Source of the DNA: an uncultured Prevotellaceae bacterium
GTDB lineage: Bacteria > Bacteroidota > Bacteroidia > Bacteroidales > Bacteroidaceae
Assembly (NCBI GenBank): GCA_900316685.1
Contig: ONDS01000001.1
Coordinates: 124,001-188,000 of the forward strand
Length of the DNA stretch: 64,000 nucleotides
Direction of reading: 5' to 3'
Shown: in pieces, positions 34,641 through 43,152 of the stretch
Layout: the number at the start of each line of letters is the position of its first letter
Position numbering within the stretch: the stretch's first letter is position 1
Translations under genes and position numbers: made by a program
Notes under the pieces: model-generated
Databases searched by the model: none
Told to the model about the DNA's origin: nothing
Seen by the model: only the letters and a program-made list of their open reading frames with translations

Positions 34641-35552
34641 AAGGTTTTTCGGAAAGTAATTGGAATAATTATCATAATTAGGTCATAATTATGTTCATTC
34701 ACGTTTCGGAAAGAAAACGGAGAACAAAAACGGGCGTTAAGATTTAGAACACTAAACACTCAAAACAACGAATTTAACGAACCAACGGTCACGAGTGCTC
34801 GCAGTAATTACACGAATTCTCACAGAACACTAAACCATCAACACTAAACACTAAACACTCAACACTCAACACTCAACACTCAACACTCAACACTAAACAC
34901 TAAACACTAAACACTAAGACATCAACACCCCTAAAAAATACGGAATGCCGGCTCTTCACAGAGGCGGCATTTCATCTCAATAGGTATTAGTTTTTTTTAA
35001 GGTAAAAAGATTGTATTCAGGATAACGGGTGCAAAGTTACGGATTTTTAACAAGCGAAACAAATATTTTGTTAAGTAAATCTTGCTTTTTCCACAGATTG
35101 AATGTTTTTTAACATTTCTATGAATATGGCTCTTACGAACACAAATGGTCCGAATTATATGAAAACAACAGAACAAGAAGGAACAACGAATTTCACAAAC
35201 CAACGGTCACGAGTGCTCGCAGTAATTGCACGAAGAGCGGCCTATGGGCCGCGCGGGCGAGACAAGCACGCCCCTACAACGAGGGATTAGACGGATAATC
35301 GCATTCCTAATACATGGAAAATTATTCTAATTATTCCAATTCCTAAAAAACGAATTGTTCAAACATTTAATTTCCTTCTTTCTGCGTATTTCTGCGGTTT
35401 CTGCGAGACATTACCTCTGGGGCGGGCACGGCCGTTCCGCCCCTACAAAGATGAAATCCGTTCCTTTGTTCCTTTGCCTAAATATATTTGTCCTCTTGTT
35501 TCTCATCTCTGAACCGTAGGTCATTGTTTTCGGAGAAAGGGAAAGTAAATAT
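34641..35552. other. gene-free interval built from dispersed repeats
   Basis: No credible gene is visible. The interval holds: an AT-rich segment with GGAATAATTATCATAATTA (about 34661); an AACACTC/AACACTA heptamer array (about 34845-34918); a 51-bp direct repeat at 34766-34816 and 35184-35234 containing ACGGTCACGAGTGCTCGCAG; GCGGGCGAGACAAGCACGCC palindromic repeats at 35237-35278; and a GGGGCGGGCACGG...CCGCCCCTAC palindrome at 35418-35449. All of these have relatives elsewhere in the window. Confidence 0.7.
34845..34918. repeat. AACACTC/AACACTA heptamer array
   Basis: About ten heptamers, mostly AACACTC and AACACTA, lie in tandem. The unit is the same as in the long array at 47786-47926. Confidence 0.85.
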
Positions 35553-35677
35553 TCAAATAAATTTGGTATTTCGCTCGCCTTGCACTATCTTTTTATAACT
35601 TAGGCGGCGGCTCTGAAAAACTCAAATAAATTTGGTATTTCGCTCGCCTTGCACTAACTTTTTATAACTTAGGCGGC
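35553..35677 (+). repeat. two 56-bp tandem promoter-like repeats upstream of glnS
   Basis: The copies at 35553-35608 and 35622-35677 are almost identical. Each contains TTTG, a 20-nt spacer and TATCTTTT or TAACTTTT, then ATAACTTAGGCGGC. They resemble degraded versions of the functional promoter cassette that follows at 35707. Confidence 0.8.
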
Positions 35678-35689
35678 ATCTCAACAAAA

Positions 35690-35709
35690 AAAATGAACAC
35701 GTTCATTTT
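35690..35709. promoter_or_regulatory. palindromic operator-like site at the glnS promoter
   Basis: AAAATGAAC-AC-GTTCATTTT has perfect 9-bp arms and overlaps the TTTG -33 box at 35707-35710. The same palindrome with an AA/TT centre sits at the same place in the promoters of two SUMF1-family genes (41335-41354 and 53174-53193). Confidence 0.6.
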
Positions 35710-35737
35710 GTTTTGTCTTCGACTTGCACTAACTTTG
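35707..35737 (+). promoter_or_regulatory. promoter of glnS
   Basis: TTTG (35707-35710), a 19-nt spacer and TAACTTTG (35730-35737) form a perfect Bacteroidetes promoter. The predicted start near 35744 leaves a leader of about 17 nt before the ATG at 35761. Confidence 0.8.
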
Positions 35738-35760
35738 CAGGCGAAAAAGAGAAAACAGAT

Positions 35761-37464
35761 ATGACAGAGAAAGAAAATAACCCAATGGAAGAGAAACGGA
35801 GCCTGAGCTTCGTAGAACAAATGGTAGAGAACGACCTTGCTGAAGGTAAGAACGGAGGGAGAATACAGACCCGCTTCCCGCCAGAACCTAACGGCTACCT
35901 GCACATCGGACACGCCAAGGCCATCTGCATGGACTTCGGCATCGCCGAGCGTTATGGCGGTGTGTGCAACCTGCGCTTCGACGACACCAACCCCAGCAAG
36001 GAGAACAACGAATATGTGGAGAACATCCTCAACGACATCAGTTGGCTCGGTTTCCACTGGGGCAACGTATACTACGCTTCCGACTACTTCCAGCAGCTGT
36101 GGGACTTCGCCGTGTGGCTCATCAAGAAAGGACGCGCCTATATCGATGAGCAGACCTCGGAAGAGATAGCCCAGCAGAAAGGCACACCCAAGGAGCCCGG
36201 CATCGCCTCACCCTATCGCGACCGTCCCGTGGAAGAGAACCTCCGCCTGTTCGCCTCGATGAACACCCCCGAGGCGGTGGAAGGATCGATGGTGCTGCGC
36301 GCCAAGCTCGACATGGCCAACCCCAACATGCACTTCCGCGATCCCATCATGTATCGCATCATCCACACCCCGCACCACCGCACTGGCACCCAATGGCACG
36401 CCTACCCCATGTACGACTTCGCCCATGGACAGAGCGACTACTTCGAGGGAGTGACCCATAGCATCTGCACCCTGGAGTTCGTGCCCCACCGTCCGCTGTA
36501 CGACCAGTTCATCGACTTCCTGCAGGAGAAAGAAGGACAGACCGACTACCGCCCGCGCCAGATAGAGTTCAACCGCCTGAACCTCACCTACACCATGATG
36601 AGCAAACGTAAGCTGCTCGCCTTGGTGACGGAGAAGAAGGTGTCGGGCTGGGACGACCCCCGTATGCCCACCCTCAGCGGCATGCGCCGTCGTGGCTACT
36701 CGCCCGAGAGCGTGCGTAAGTTCATCGACAGCATCGGCTACACCAAGTTCGACGCCCTCAACGACATGGCCCTCTTGGAGGCCGCCGTGCGCGAGGACCT
36801 CAACTACCGCAGCCTGCGTGTGAGCGCCGTGCTCGACCCCGTGAAGCTGACCATCACCAACTACCCCGATGGCCAGGAGGAGCAGATGACCGCCATCAAC
36901 AACCCCGAGAACGAGGCCGACGGCACCCACGAAATCACCTTCACGAAACACCTGTGGATAGAGCGCGACGACTTCATGGAAGACGCGCCGAAGAAATTCT
37001 TCCGCATGACCCCCGGCAAGGAGGTGCGCCTGAAGAACGCCTATATCGTGATGTGTACGGGCTGCCGTAAGAACGAGGCGGGCGAGGTGGAAGAGATCTT
37101 CGCCGAATACGACCCCGAGAGCAAGAGCGGTAAGGAAGGTGCCAACCGCAAGGTGAAAGGCACCCTGCACTGGGTGAGCGCCGACCACTGCGAAAAGGCC
37201 GAGGTGCGCATCTACGACCGCCTGTTCAACGTGGAAGACCCGTCGTCCGACGAGCGCGACTTCCGCGAGTTGCTCAATCCCGAGTCACTGCGTGTGTTGG
37301 ATTGCTGCTACGTAGAGCCGTACGCCGCCGAGCGCAAGCCGGGCGAATACCTGCAGTTCCAGCGCATCGGCTATTTCATGGCCGACCTCGACTCCACCCG
37401 CGACCATCTGGTATTCAACAAGACGGTCAGTCTGAAAGACACGTGGGCGAAAATAAAGAATTGA
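35761..37464 (+). CDS. glnS: glutaminyl-tRNA synthetase GlnRS
   Basis: GlnRS charges tRNA-Gln directly. The 567-residue class I enzyme shows the HIGH-type motif PPEPNGYLHIGHAK, RFDDTNPSKENNEY for glutamine and ATP binding, and the KMSKS-type MMSKRKLL. The C-terminal beta-barrel anticodon-binding region follows (KKFFRMTPGKEVRLKNAY). The ATG at 35761 is preferred over the open-frame start at 35713 because the promoter lies between them. The gene is followed by a TPR-dedA pair on the same strand. Confidence 0.96.
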   Translation: MTEKENNPMEEKRSLSFVEQMVENDLAEGKNGGRIQTRFPPEPNGYLHIGHAKAICMDFGIAERYGGVCNLRFDDTNPSKENNEYVENILNDISWLGFHWGNVYYASDYFQQLWDFAVWLIKKGRAYIDEQTSEEIAQQKGTPKEPGIASPYRDRPVEENLRLFASMNTPEAVEGSMVLRAKLDMANPNMHFRDPIMYRIIHTPHHRTGTQWHAYPMYDFAHGQSDYFEGVTHSICTLEFVPHRPLYDQFIDFLQEKEGQTDYRPRQIEFNRLNLTYTMMSKRKLLALVTEKKVSGWDDPRMPTLSGMRRRGYSPESVRKFIDSIGYTKFDALNDMALLEAAVREDLNYRSLRVSAVLDPVKLTITNYPDGQEEQMTAINNPENEADGTHEITFTKHLWIERDDFMEDAPKKFFRMTPGKEVRLKNAYIVMCTGCRKNEAGEVEEIFAEYDPESKSGKEGANRKVKGTLHWVSADHCEKAEVRIYDRLFNVEDPSSDERDFRELLNPESLRVLDCCYVEPYAAERKPGEYLQFQRIGYFMADLDSTRDHLVFNKTVSLKDTWAKIKN

Positions 37465-37594
37465 AATAGGTTCCTCTTTATCATCCCGAATGAGAGAATG
37501 AACGAATAATGTTGGGTTTCATGATTATAAATGTCCATGTATTCGAATATTCTTATATTCGTGATAAAAAATGAATCAGCAAATCGTTTAAGCG

Positions 37595-39052
37595 TTGAGC
37601 GACTTCTTCGACAGCCCACAGTTCAGGGACACGCTGAAGAAATATCAGTCGTGGCGTGCAGGCGGTCAAGGCCTGTACTTGGAACCTGACGACTACGCCG
37701 ACATTGCCGAGTACTACCAAAGTATCGGCAATGACGGCGAGTCGCTTATTGCCATCGACGAAGCGCTACGCATCTTCCCCAACGCCACGGCACCCTTGGT
37801 GAGTCGCTGCCATCTGGCCCTGCTACAGGGCGACACCGACACCGCCAAGCGCTACGCCGCGAAGGTAAGCGACAGGAGCGACCCCGACTACCTGATGTTG
37901 CAGGGCGAGATACTGCTCGCCGACCAACAGGTGGATGAGGCCGACGGCTACTACGAGCAGTTGCTCGCCACCTACCCCGCCGAGGAGCGGCTGCGCTTCA
38001 TCATCGATGCCGCCACCATCTTCGCCGACTACAATGCGATGGACCTGGCCCGCAAATGGTGGGACCTCTGCAAGCCGATGGCTCCCGATGCCGACTGGCC
38101 CCGAAACGAGGAGGAGAACGTGCGCATCGCTTATGAGGAACTGGAAGCCCGCCTGCTCTTGGCCGAGGGGCACTATGAAGAGAGCCTGGCGCTGTTCAAC
38201 CGCTTGGTGGGCGAAGAACCCTACAGCGGTTATTTCTGGAACCAGATAGCCACTTGCCAATACATGTTGGGACAGTTGCCAGAGTCCATTTCCAGCTTGG
38301 AATACGCCTTGGCCATCAACCCCCACGACCGGGAAGCGTTGCTCAACAAAGCCAACGCCCTGATGGCGCAACACGACGACGACGGCGCACTCAACTGCTA
38401 TCGCAGATACACCGAGCTGACACCCGACGACGGCATCGGCCATTACTACCAGGCCGTCTGTCTGACCAACCTCAACGAGCCACAAGAGGCATTGCGACAT
38501 ATCGAGACTGCCGAACGGCTCGCCGACGACAGGAGCGACGCCCTCACCGACATCCTCCAAGAGAAAGCCTATATCCTCAGTCAGCTCAACCGATTAGACG
38601 ACGCACTGACCGTGGCCGACCGACTCGACGGCATCGTCCAGCCCCCGCAGGAGGCGATGGTGCTGCGCGGCAACCTCTACCTCACCCACCAACGGCTGGA
38701 CGAGGCACAGGCTTGTTTCGACCGTGCCGCCGAGGAGAGCCACCATGCCGCACCCATCCTGTTGAAGATAGCCATCTCGGTCTACGACAACCACTTCGTG
38801 GGCAAGGCTTACCAGTTGCTCAAGGCCCTCAAGGAGCAGGAAGGCGACGACTACACCGCCGCCGACGCTTATCTCGCCCTCTGCGCCCACGACTTAGGCA
38901 TGCGCGACGAGTATCTCGACTACTTGCAGCGCGCCGTGCGCCAACAAGTGAACGAGGCGCGTCAGGTGCTCGGCCATCTCTTTCCCGACGACCTCCACCC
39001 CAACGATTATTACACATACGCCAAAAACGAAGCAAACAACCCACCATTATGA
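37595..39052 (+). CDS. tetratricopeptide-repeat protein
   Basis: The 485-residue protein is made of TPR-like helical hairpins throughout, such as AEYYQSIGNDGESLIAIDEA, IATCQYMLGQLPESISSLEY and AVCLTNLNEPQEALRHIETA. It has no signal peptide or membrane segment, so it is probably a cytoplasmic scaffold. The start is a TTG at 37595 (M-S-D-F-F-D-S-P). A nearby ATG at 37571 runs into a stop after six codons. The stop overlaps the dedA start as ATGA. Binding partner unknown. Confidence 0.88.
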   Translation: MSDFFDSPQFRDTLKKYQSWRAGGQGLYLEPDDYADIAEYYQSIGNDGESLIAIDEALRIFPNATAPLVSRCHLALLQGDTDTAKRYAAKVSDRSDPDYLMLQGEILLADQQVDEADGYYEQLLATYPAEERLRFIIDAATIFADYNAMDLARKWWDLCKPMAPDADWPRNEEENVRIAYEELEARLLLAEGHYEESLALFNRLVGEEPYSGYFWNQIATCQYMLGQLPESISSLEYALAINPHDREALLNKANALMAQHDDDGALNCYRRYTELTPDDGIGHYYQAVCLTNLNEPQEALRHIETAERLADDRSDALTDILQEKAYILSQLNRLDDALTVADRLDGIVQPPQEAMVLRGNLYLTHQRLDEAQACFDRAAEESHHAAPILLKIAISVYDNHFVGKAYQLLKALKEQEGDDYTAADAYLALCAHDLGMRDEYLDYLQRAVRQQVNEARQVLGHLFPDDLHPNDYYTYAKNEANNPPL

Positions 39053-39672
39053 ACTGGATCACCAGCCTGTTAGGCAACCTGAATTACGGCACCATCCTCT
39101 TCCTGATGATGCTCGAGAGCACCGTCATCCCCGTACCTTCCGAACTCGTCGTGTCGCCCGCCGCCTACCATGCCGCGGGAGGCAACCTCAACGTGCTGCT
39201 CGTCATCCTCTTCGCCACCATCGGCGCCGACCTCGGAGCCACCATCAACTACGTGGCAGGCTATTACCTCGGTCGTCCCATCATCTATCGGTTCGCCAAC
39301 AGCCGTTGGGGCAAGATGTGCCTGCTCAACCAGGAGAAGGTGGAGAAGAGCGAGAAATATTTCAACGACCATGGCATGGCGGCCACCATCACGGGACGTC
39401 TCATCCCGGGCATCCGCCATCTCATCTCCATCCCCGCCGGTCTGGCCAAGATGACCTATTGGAAGTTCCTGCTCTACACCACCATCGGTGCCGGGGTGTG
39501 GAACTGCATCCTCGCCGCCTTAGGTTGGTACCTGCATTCCGTGGTGCCTGAGGACCAGTTGGAGGCCAAGTTGGAGGAATACGGCGAATACATCAAGTGG
39601 GGCATCATCGCGCTTGTCGCCGTGGCTGTCGTCTTCTTCGTGGTGAGGTACTATCTGAAGAAGAAAAGTTGA
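39049..39672 (+). CDS. DedA-family membrane protein
   Basis: DedA proteins are needed for envelope homeostasis, and several members flip undecaprenyl phosphate or phospholipids. The 207-residue product has a re-entrant N-terminal motif (FLMMLESTVIPVPSELVV), the family loop ATINYVAGYYLGRP, and TGRLIPGIRHLISIPAGLA, which carries the conserved arginines. The start is the ATG inside the ATGA overlap with the TPR gene. The longer open frame upstream is only the TPR gene read in another frame. Confidence 0.92.
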   Translation: MNWITSLLGNLNYGTILFLMMLESTVIPVPSELVVSPAAYHAAGGNLNVLLVILFATIGADLGATINYVAGYYLGRPIIYRFANSRWGKMCLLNQEKVEKSEKYFNDHGMAATITGRLIPGIRHLISIPAGLAKMTYWKFLLYTTIGAGVWNCILAALGWYLHSVVPEDQLEAKLEEYGEYIKWGIIALVAVAVVFFVVRYYLKKKS

Positions 39673-40246
39673 ATTTTGAATGTTGAGTGTTGAATGTTGA
39701 CTTGTCGCTTTGCGAAGAAAAATGAAGAATTATGAATTTCGTAAGAGCAACGTTCAATGTTCAATGTGGAGAGCGTTGTAAGGGCGATGCCGCCGTGCCC
39801 GCCCGAACATTTTTAGGAAAGAAATAGGAATAATTGGAATAATTAGGCATAATTATTTGATTTATTCACAAAAAAGAATTCATGATCATTCGCGGTTCAT
39901 TTACGGCAATTCATATTGAAAAAGAATAATAGCCCCCATCTAACTCCCCCGTGGGGGAAAATAGTTACCTTAAGGTATCTACGTCCTCCCCTCGGGGCAG
40001 TGAGAGAAAAAGGTTGGGACATTATTTTACAAACCACCCCTACCCCTCCTTTGGAAAAGGAGGGGAAAGGCTGGCGCATGAAAAAAGGAGGGGAGGAAGT
40101 TATCTCGGAAAAGGAGGGGAGAGGTTAACTTCAAGGGAGCATTAGGGTGTGATGGTCAATGGTCAATGGTCAATGGTCAATGTTCAATGTTCAACGTTCA
40201 ATGGCCATGATTATCTTCCTTTTTTCTTTTTCTTTAAAAGGAGAAA
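39669..40246. other. repeat-filled intergenic region after dedA
   Basis: No gene is seen. In order it holds: a TTGAATGT/TGAATTTTGA array starting at the dedA stop; a GGGCGATGCCGCCGTGCCCG palindrome (about 39782-39806); GGAATAATTGGAATAATTAGG; TTCGCGGTTCATTTACGGCA (39891-39910); a block CCCCTACCCCTCCTTTGG plus AAAAGGAGGGG (40037-40065) shared with 60471-60500; and a TCAATGGTCAATG/TCAATGTTCAACG array (40153-40202). It lies between convergent genes. Confidence 0.75.
40005..40066. repeat. dispersed repeat shared with 60437-60500
   Basis: About 60 bp beginning AAAAAGGTTGGGACATT and ending CCTTTGGAAAAGGAGGGG occurs here and, with few changes, at 60437-60500. The 3' half can form a hairpin from CCCCTCCTTT and AAAAGGAGGGG. 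Confidence 0.8.
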
Positions 40247-41266
40247 CTATAGGGCGAGGCGCAAGCCGAGGAAGAAGTAGATGTAGTCAGGGGGGTTGAT
40301 GTAGCGGTACGACACCCGACAGTACCTGGCGCCGTTATACCAGCCGCCACCGCGGCTCACGCGGTCGGAGGCCGATGAAGGTCCCGTAGGATTCGTCTGG
40401 GCACCGCTGATGTAAGAACCATACCAGTCCTGACACCACTCCATTACATTGCCGCTCATGTCATAAAGACCCAGCTCGTTGGCCTGCTTTTGGCCCACAG
40501 GGTGGGTGCGACAGTGGTTGGCGAACACCTTATCCGAATCCCATTCACCGCTCAGGCGGCTGTCACCACTGTTCTCCCAATACCATGCCACTTGATCAAG
40601 GGTATTTCCACCGGCATACTTATAGCCACGGCTCTTGTTGCCACCGCGGGCGGCATGTTCCCACTCCGCCTCGGTGGGCAGACGGAACATTTTGCCCGTG
40701 AGCTGGTTGAGCTTCTCGATGAACTGCTGGCAGTCGTTCCAGGACACTGTTTCTACTGGGAGGTTGTTGCCCTTGTAGTACGACGGGTTGGAGCCCATCA
40801 CCGCCTTCCAAAGCGCTTGGGTCACCTCCGTCTGCCCGATGTAGTAGTCGGAGAGCGTCACGCTGTGGGCGGGTTTTTCGTCTCTAGAGGCATCGCTACC
40901 CTGCTCCGAGGTGGCGCCCATCTGAAACGTGCCACCCTTCACCGACACCATGGTGAAGGTGACGCCATTAAGCGTGAAGCGCTCAGCTGGTTCACCATTC
41001 ACGGTTGTCTTTTCTGAAGAGAAAGATGGCTGCCGGCTCTCTATGCTGCGTATCTCCTCCGCCAGGCGGGAGTAGTTGGGACACTCCTTCAATTCGGGGA
41101 TATTCTGCGCCCTCTTTAGCATATTCAGGGCACGGGAGGTATTGCCTTGGCTTACCAAGGTCTTCGCCTCCTGAATGGTTTGTGCGATGGCATCGCAGAA
41201 ATCCTGCGCCATGGACACGGTGCAGGCCATGAAGGCGAGAAGGAGGATGGAAAGTAGTTTTTTCAT
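40247..41266 (-). CDS. SUMF1/FGE-fold secreted protein with DGR-like variable C-terminus (copy A)
   Basis: The product is 339 residues with a signal peptide (MKKLLSILLLAFMACTVSMA, then QDF), a short TPR-like helical part, and a formylglycine-generating-enzyme/C-type-lectin-like domain (GGTFQMGATSEQGSD, FRLPTEAEWEHAARG, NVMEWCQDWYGSY). The paired catalytic cysteines of true FGE near the C-terminus are not apparent, so it is probably a ligand-binding protein. The last ~30 codons vary from copies B and C almost only in the first two bases of NNC codons (40271-40357). The first ~210 bp are nearly identical to copy B. The promoter is the cassette at 41307-41354. Confidence 0.88.
   Translation of the reverse strand: MKKLLSILLLAFMACTVSMAQDFCDAIAQTIQEAKTLVSQGNTSRALNMLKRAQNIPELKECPNYSRLAEEIRSIESRQPSFSSEKTTVNGEPAERFTLNGVTFTMVSVKGGTFQMGATSEQGSDASRDEKPAHSVTLSDYYIGQTEVTQALWKAVMGSNPSYYKGNNLPVETVSWNDCQQFIEKLNQLTGKMFRLPTEAEWEHAARGGNKSRGYKYAGGNTLDQVAWYWENSGDSRLSGEWDSDKVFANHCRTHPVGQKQANELGLYDMSGNVMEWCQDWYGSYISGAQTNPTGPSSASDRVSRGGGWYNGARYCRVSYRYINPPDYIYFFLGLRLAL
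40250..40360 (-). other. candidate DGR variable region, copy A
   Basis: Between the invariant words TGT-CGG-GTG-TCG and CTC-GGC-TTG-CGC-CTC the variable codons are TAC, TAC, ATC, AAC, CCC, TAC, ATC, TAC, TTC, TTC, all ending in C. The stretch from CTCGGC to the stop (40247-40270) is identical in three genes and could be the initiation-of-mutagenic-homing (IMH) part. Confidence 0.65.
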
Positions 41267-41306
41267 TTGGTTGGTGTTCTGTTTGTTGGCAAATGGTATT
41301 GCACTG

Positions 41307-41337
41307 CAAAGATAGTGCAAATCAAGCGAAGAACAAA
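41307..41337 (-). promoter_or_regulatory. promoter of SUMF1 copy A
   Basis: On the minus strand TTTG (41337-41334), a 19-nt spacer and TATCTTTG (41314-41307) give a perfect match. The word TTTGCAC before the -7 box and the spacing match the glnS promoter. Confidence 0.8.
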
Positions 41338-41354
41338 ATGAACAAGTTCATTTT
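41335..41354. promoter_or_regulatory. palindromic operator-like site, SUMF1 copy A
   Basis: AAAATGAAC-AA-GTTCATTTT overlaps the -33 box of the promoter at 41307-41337, as at glnS and SUMF1 copy D. Confidence 0.6.
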
Positions 41355-41618
41355 TTATTCCGAGTGCCGCCTATCTCATCAAAAGTATTGGTTTGTGGTA
41401 AGGGCGGTGCCGCCGTGCCCGCCCGAACATTTTTTGGGAAGAAATTGGAATAATTAGAATAATTAGGCATAATGATTCTTTCGTTGGCAAGACCTCCGCA
41501 CATCATTTTTAACACGAATGACCATCAATTGACCATGAATTTTCCAGAAATAAAAATCATGATTATTACCGAAAAACAATTCATGATAATTCGCGGTTCA
41601 TTTACGGCAATTCATGTG

Positions 41619-41766
41619 AAAAAAACACAGAGCAATGGCACCGCCCACACCAGCAAAAACGCGCGACGTAGGGGCGGGCTTGTCCAGCCCGAAAACAAGG
41701 TATATAGGAGGAAATAAAGGGACGCGATAAGCGGCCTATGGGCCGAGCGGGCGAGACAAGCACGCC
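41619..41766. other. intergenic DNA between SUMF1 copies A and B
   Basis: No gene is seen. It contains a GGGGCGGGCTTGTCCAGCCC palindrome (about 41670-41689) and the GCGGCCTATGGGCCG plus GCGGGCGAGACAAGCACGCC unit (41731-41770), also present at 35237-35276. Confidence 0.65.
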
Positions 41767-41995
41767 CCTACGAAGATGAATGCGGTATGAAGATGATGAC
41801 GAACACGAATACAACGAATAACACGAAGGGGTCTGTAGAAGGGAGGATTCGTGAAGATTCGTGAGATTAGTGTTCGTTTTTTCACATGATTTTGTGTTGC
41901 CCGCTTTTCCGGCGGCCTTTTAATTTGGCCGCCTCCCTTTGCGCGCAACACAAAATCATGTCTTCCTTTTTTTTCCTTTTCTTTAAGAGGGGAAA
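41767..41995. repeat. direct repeat of 51001-51224 downstream of SUMF1 copy B
   Basis: About 225 bp, including ATACAACGAATAACACGAAG, GATTCGTGAAGATTCGTGAG and the long inverted repeat, are shared with the 3' flank of copy C at about 90% or more by eye. Confidence 0.85.
41884..41961. repeat. 78-bp inverted repeat downstream of SUMF1 copy B
   Basis: Outer arms ACATGATTTTGTGTTGC and its complement (17 bp, perfect) enclose inner arms GGCGGCC / GGCCGCC. It starts about 35 bp past the stop of copy B. It may be a terminator, a cruciform tied to retrohoming, or a small non-autonomous element. Confidence 0.85.
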
Positions 41996-42961
41996 CTATA
42001 GGGCGAGGCGCAAGCCGAGGACGTCGTCGCGGAGGTCAGGGTTGTAGCCGCGGTTCGACACCCGACAGCCCCTGGCGCTGCCATACCAGCTGCCGCCGCG
42101 GTACACGCGGCGGGAAGCCGATGAAGGTCCCGTAGGATTCGTCTGGGCACCGCTGCTATAAGAACCATACCAGTCCTGACACCACTCCCACACGTTGCCT
42201 GCCATGTCGTAGAGACCCAGTTCGTTGGCCTGTTTCTGACCCACGGGGTGGGTCTTGGAACCGCTGTTGCCATCATACCATGCCACGGAGCCGATGTCGT
42301 TGGAGCCGGCATATTTGTAACCACGGCTCTTGCTGCCACCACGGGCGGCGTATTCCCACTCCGCCTCGGTGGGCAGGCGGAATTTTTTGCCAGTGAGTTG
42401 GTTGAGCTTCTCGATGAACTGTTGGCAGTCGTTCCAAGACACTTCCTCCACGGGGAGGTTGTCGCCCTTCCAGTTCGACGGGTTGGAGCCCATGACCGCC
42501 TGCCACAAGGCCTGCGTCACTTCCGTCTGGCCGATGTAGTAGTCGGAGAGCGTCACGCGATGGGCGGGTTTCTCGTCGCCCCAGGCATCGCTACCCTGCT
42601 CCGAGGTGGCACCCATCTGGAACGTGCCGCCCTGCACCGCCACCATGGTGAAGGTGACACCGTTGGCGGTGATGGTGAGGTCCTGGCCTACACTGGGAGA
42701 CGAAAAACCCGAGGAACTTGACTGTTGCCGGCTCTCGATACGGCGTATCTCATCTGCCAGGCGGGAGTAGTTGGGACACTCCTTCAATTCAGGGATATTC
42801 TGCGCCCTCTTTAGCATATTCAGGGCACGGGAGGTATTGCCTTGGCTTACCAAGGTCTTCGCCTCTTGGATGGTTTGTGCGATGGCATCGCAGAAATCCT
42901 GCGCCATGGACATGGTGCAGGCCATGAAGGCGAGAAGGAGGATGGAAAGTAGTTTTTTCAT
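41996..42961 (-). CDS. SUMF1/FGE-fold secreted protein with DGR-like variable C-terminus (copy B)
   Basis: The 321-residue product has the same plan as copy A: a signal peptide (AFMACTMSMA, then QDF), a helical region, a Ser-rich linker, and the FGE-like domain (VTFTMVAVQGGTFQMGATSE, FRLPTEAEWEYAARG, GNVWEWCQDWYGSY). The start at 42961 is aligned with its paralogues; the longer open frame upstream covers the -7-like TATCTTTG at 43008-43001. Variable codons lie at 42020-42103, with one codon fewer than A and C. The gene follows the Sel1-repeat gene's stop by 170 bp on the same strand. Confidence 0.88.
   Translation of the reverse strand: MKKLLSILLLAFMACTMSMAQDFCDAIAQTIQEAKTLVSQGNTSRALNMLKRAQNIPELKECPNYSRLADEIRRIESRQQSSSSGFSSPSVGQDLTITANGVTFTMVAVQGGTFQMGATSEQGSDAWGDEKPAHRVTLSDYYIGQTEVTQALWQAVMGSNPSNWKGDNLPVEEVSWNDCQQFIEKLNQLTGKKFRLPTEAEWEYAARGGSKSRGYKYAGSNDIGSVAWYDGNSGSKTHPVGQKQANELGLYDMAGNVWEWCQDWYGSYSSGAQTNPTGPSSASRRVYRGGSWYGSARGCRVSNRGYNPDLRDDVLGLRLAL
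41999..42106 (-). other. candidate DGR variable region, copy B
   Basis: After the invariant TGT-CGG-GTG-TCG come AAC, CGC, GGC, TAC, AAC, CCT, GAC, CTC, CGC, GAC, GAC, GTC and then the invariant CTC-GGC-TTG-CGC. Upstream variable codons are TAC, AGC, GGC, AGC and GGC. Confidence 0.65.
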
Positions 42962-43112
42962 TGGTTGGTGTTCTGTTTCTTGACGAATGGGTTTGCATTG
43001 CAAAGATACATCATTTTTCAGAGATGGAGAACATAAGGACATATTTTTTCTGACATAGGGACAGATGGACATATTTGCCCGCATCAACAAACACACCCAG
43101 CGTAGGGGCGGG

Positions 43113-43152
43113 AACGTTCAATGTTCAACGTTCAATGTTCAACGTTCAACGT
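43113..43152. repeat. TTGAACRT array overlapping the Sel1 gene 3' end
   Basis: Five octamers of the TTGAACGT/TTGAACAT type run from the intergenic gap into the coding end of the Sel1 gene. They encode its last residues (Leu-Asn-Val-Glu-His) and supply the TGA at 43132. Confidence 0.85.

Larger units (their letters stand above)
41264..41618. repeat. 355-bp direct repeat of 53103-53459
   Basis: The start codon, promoter, operator, GGGCGGTGCCGCCGTGCCCG palindrome, GGAATAATTAGAATAATTAG and TTCGCGGTTCATTTACGGCA words occur here in the same order and with few differences as upstream of SUMF1 copy D. A recent duplication or gene conversion is implied. Confidence 0.85.

Noticed and set aside
38254-39048. 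long upstream extension of the dedA frame
   Set aside because: This stretch is the TPR gene read in another frame. The ATGA junction at 39049 gives the real start.
39916-40128. 70-codon open frame with a Pro-rich, Lys/Glu-rich product
   Set aside because: It is the translation of the dispersed CCCCTCCTTTGG repeat, also seen at 60437-60500, not a gene.
40247-41266. genuine formylglycine-generating enzyme for sulfatases
   Set aside because: No sulfatase is nearby and the paired C-terminal catalytic cysteines are missing. The region they would occupy is hypervariable between copies.
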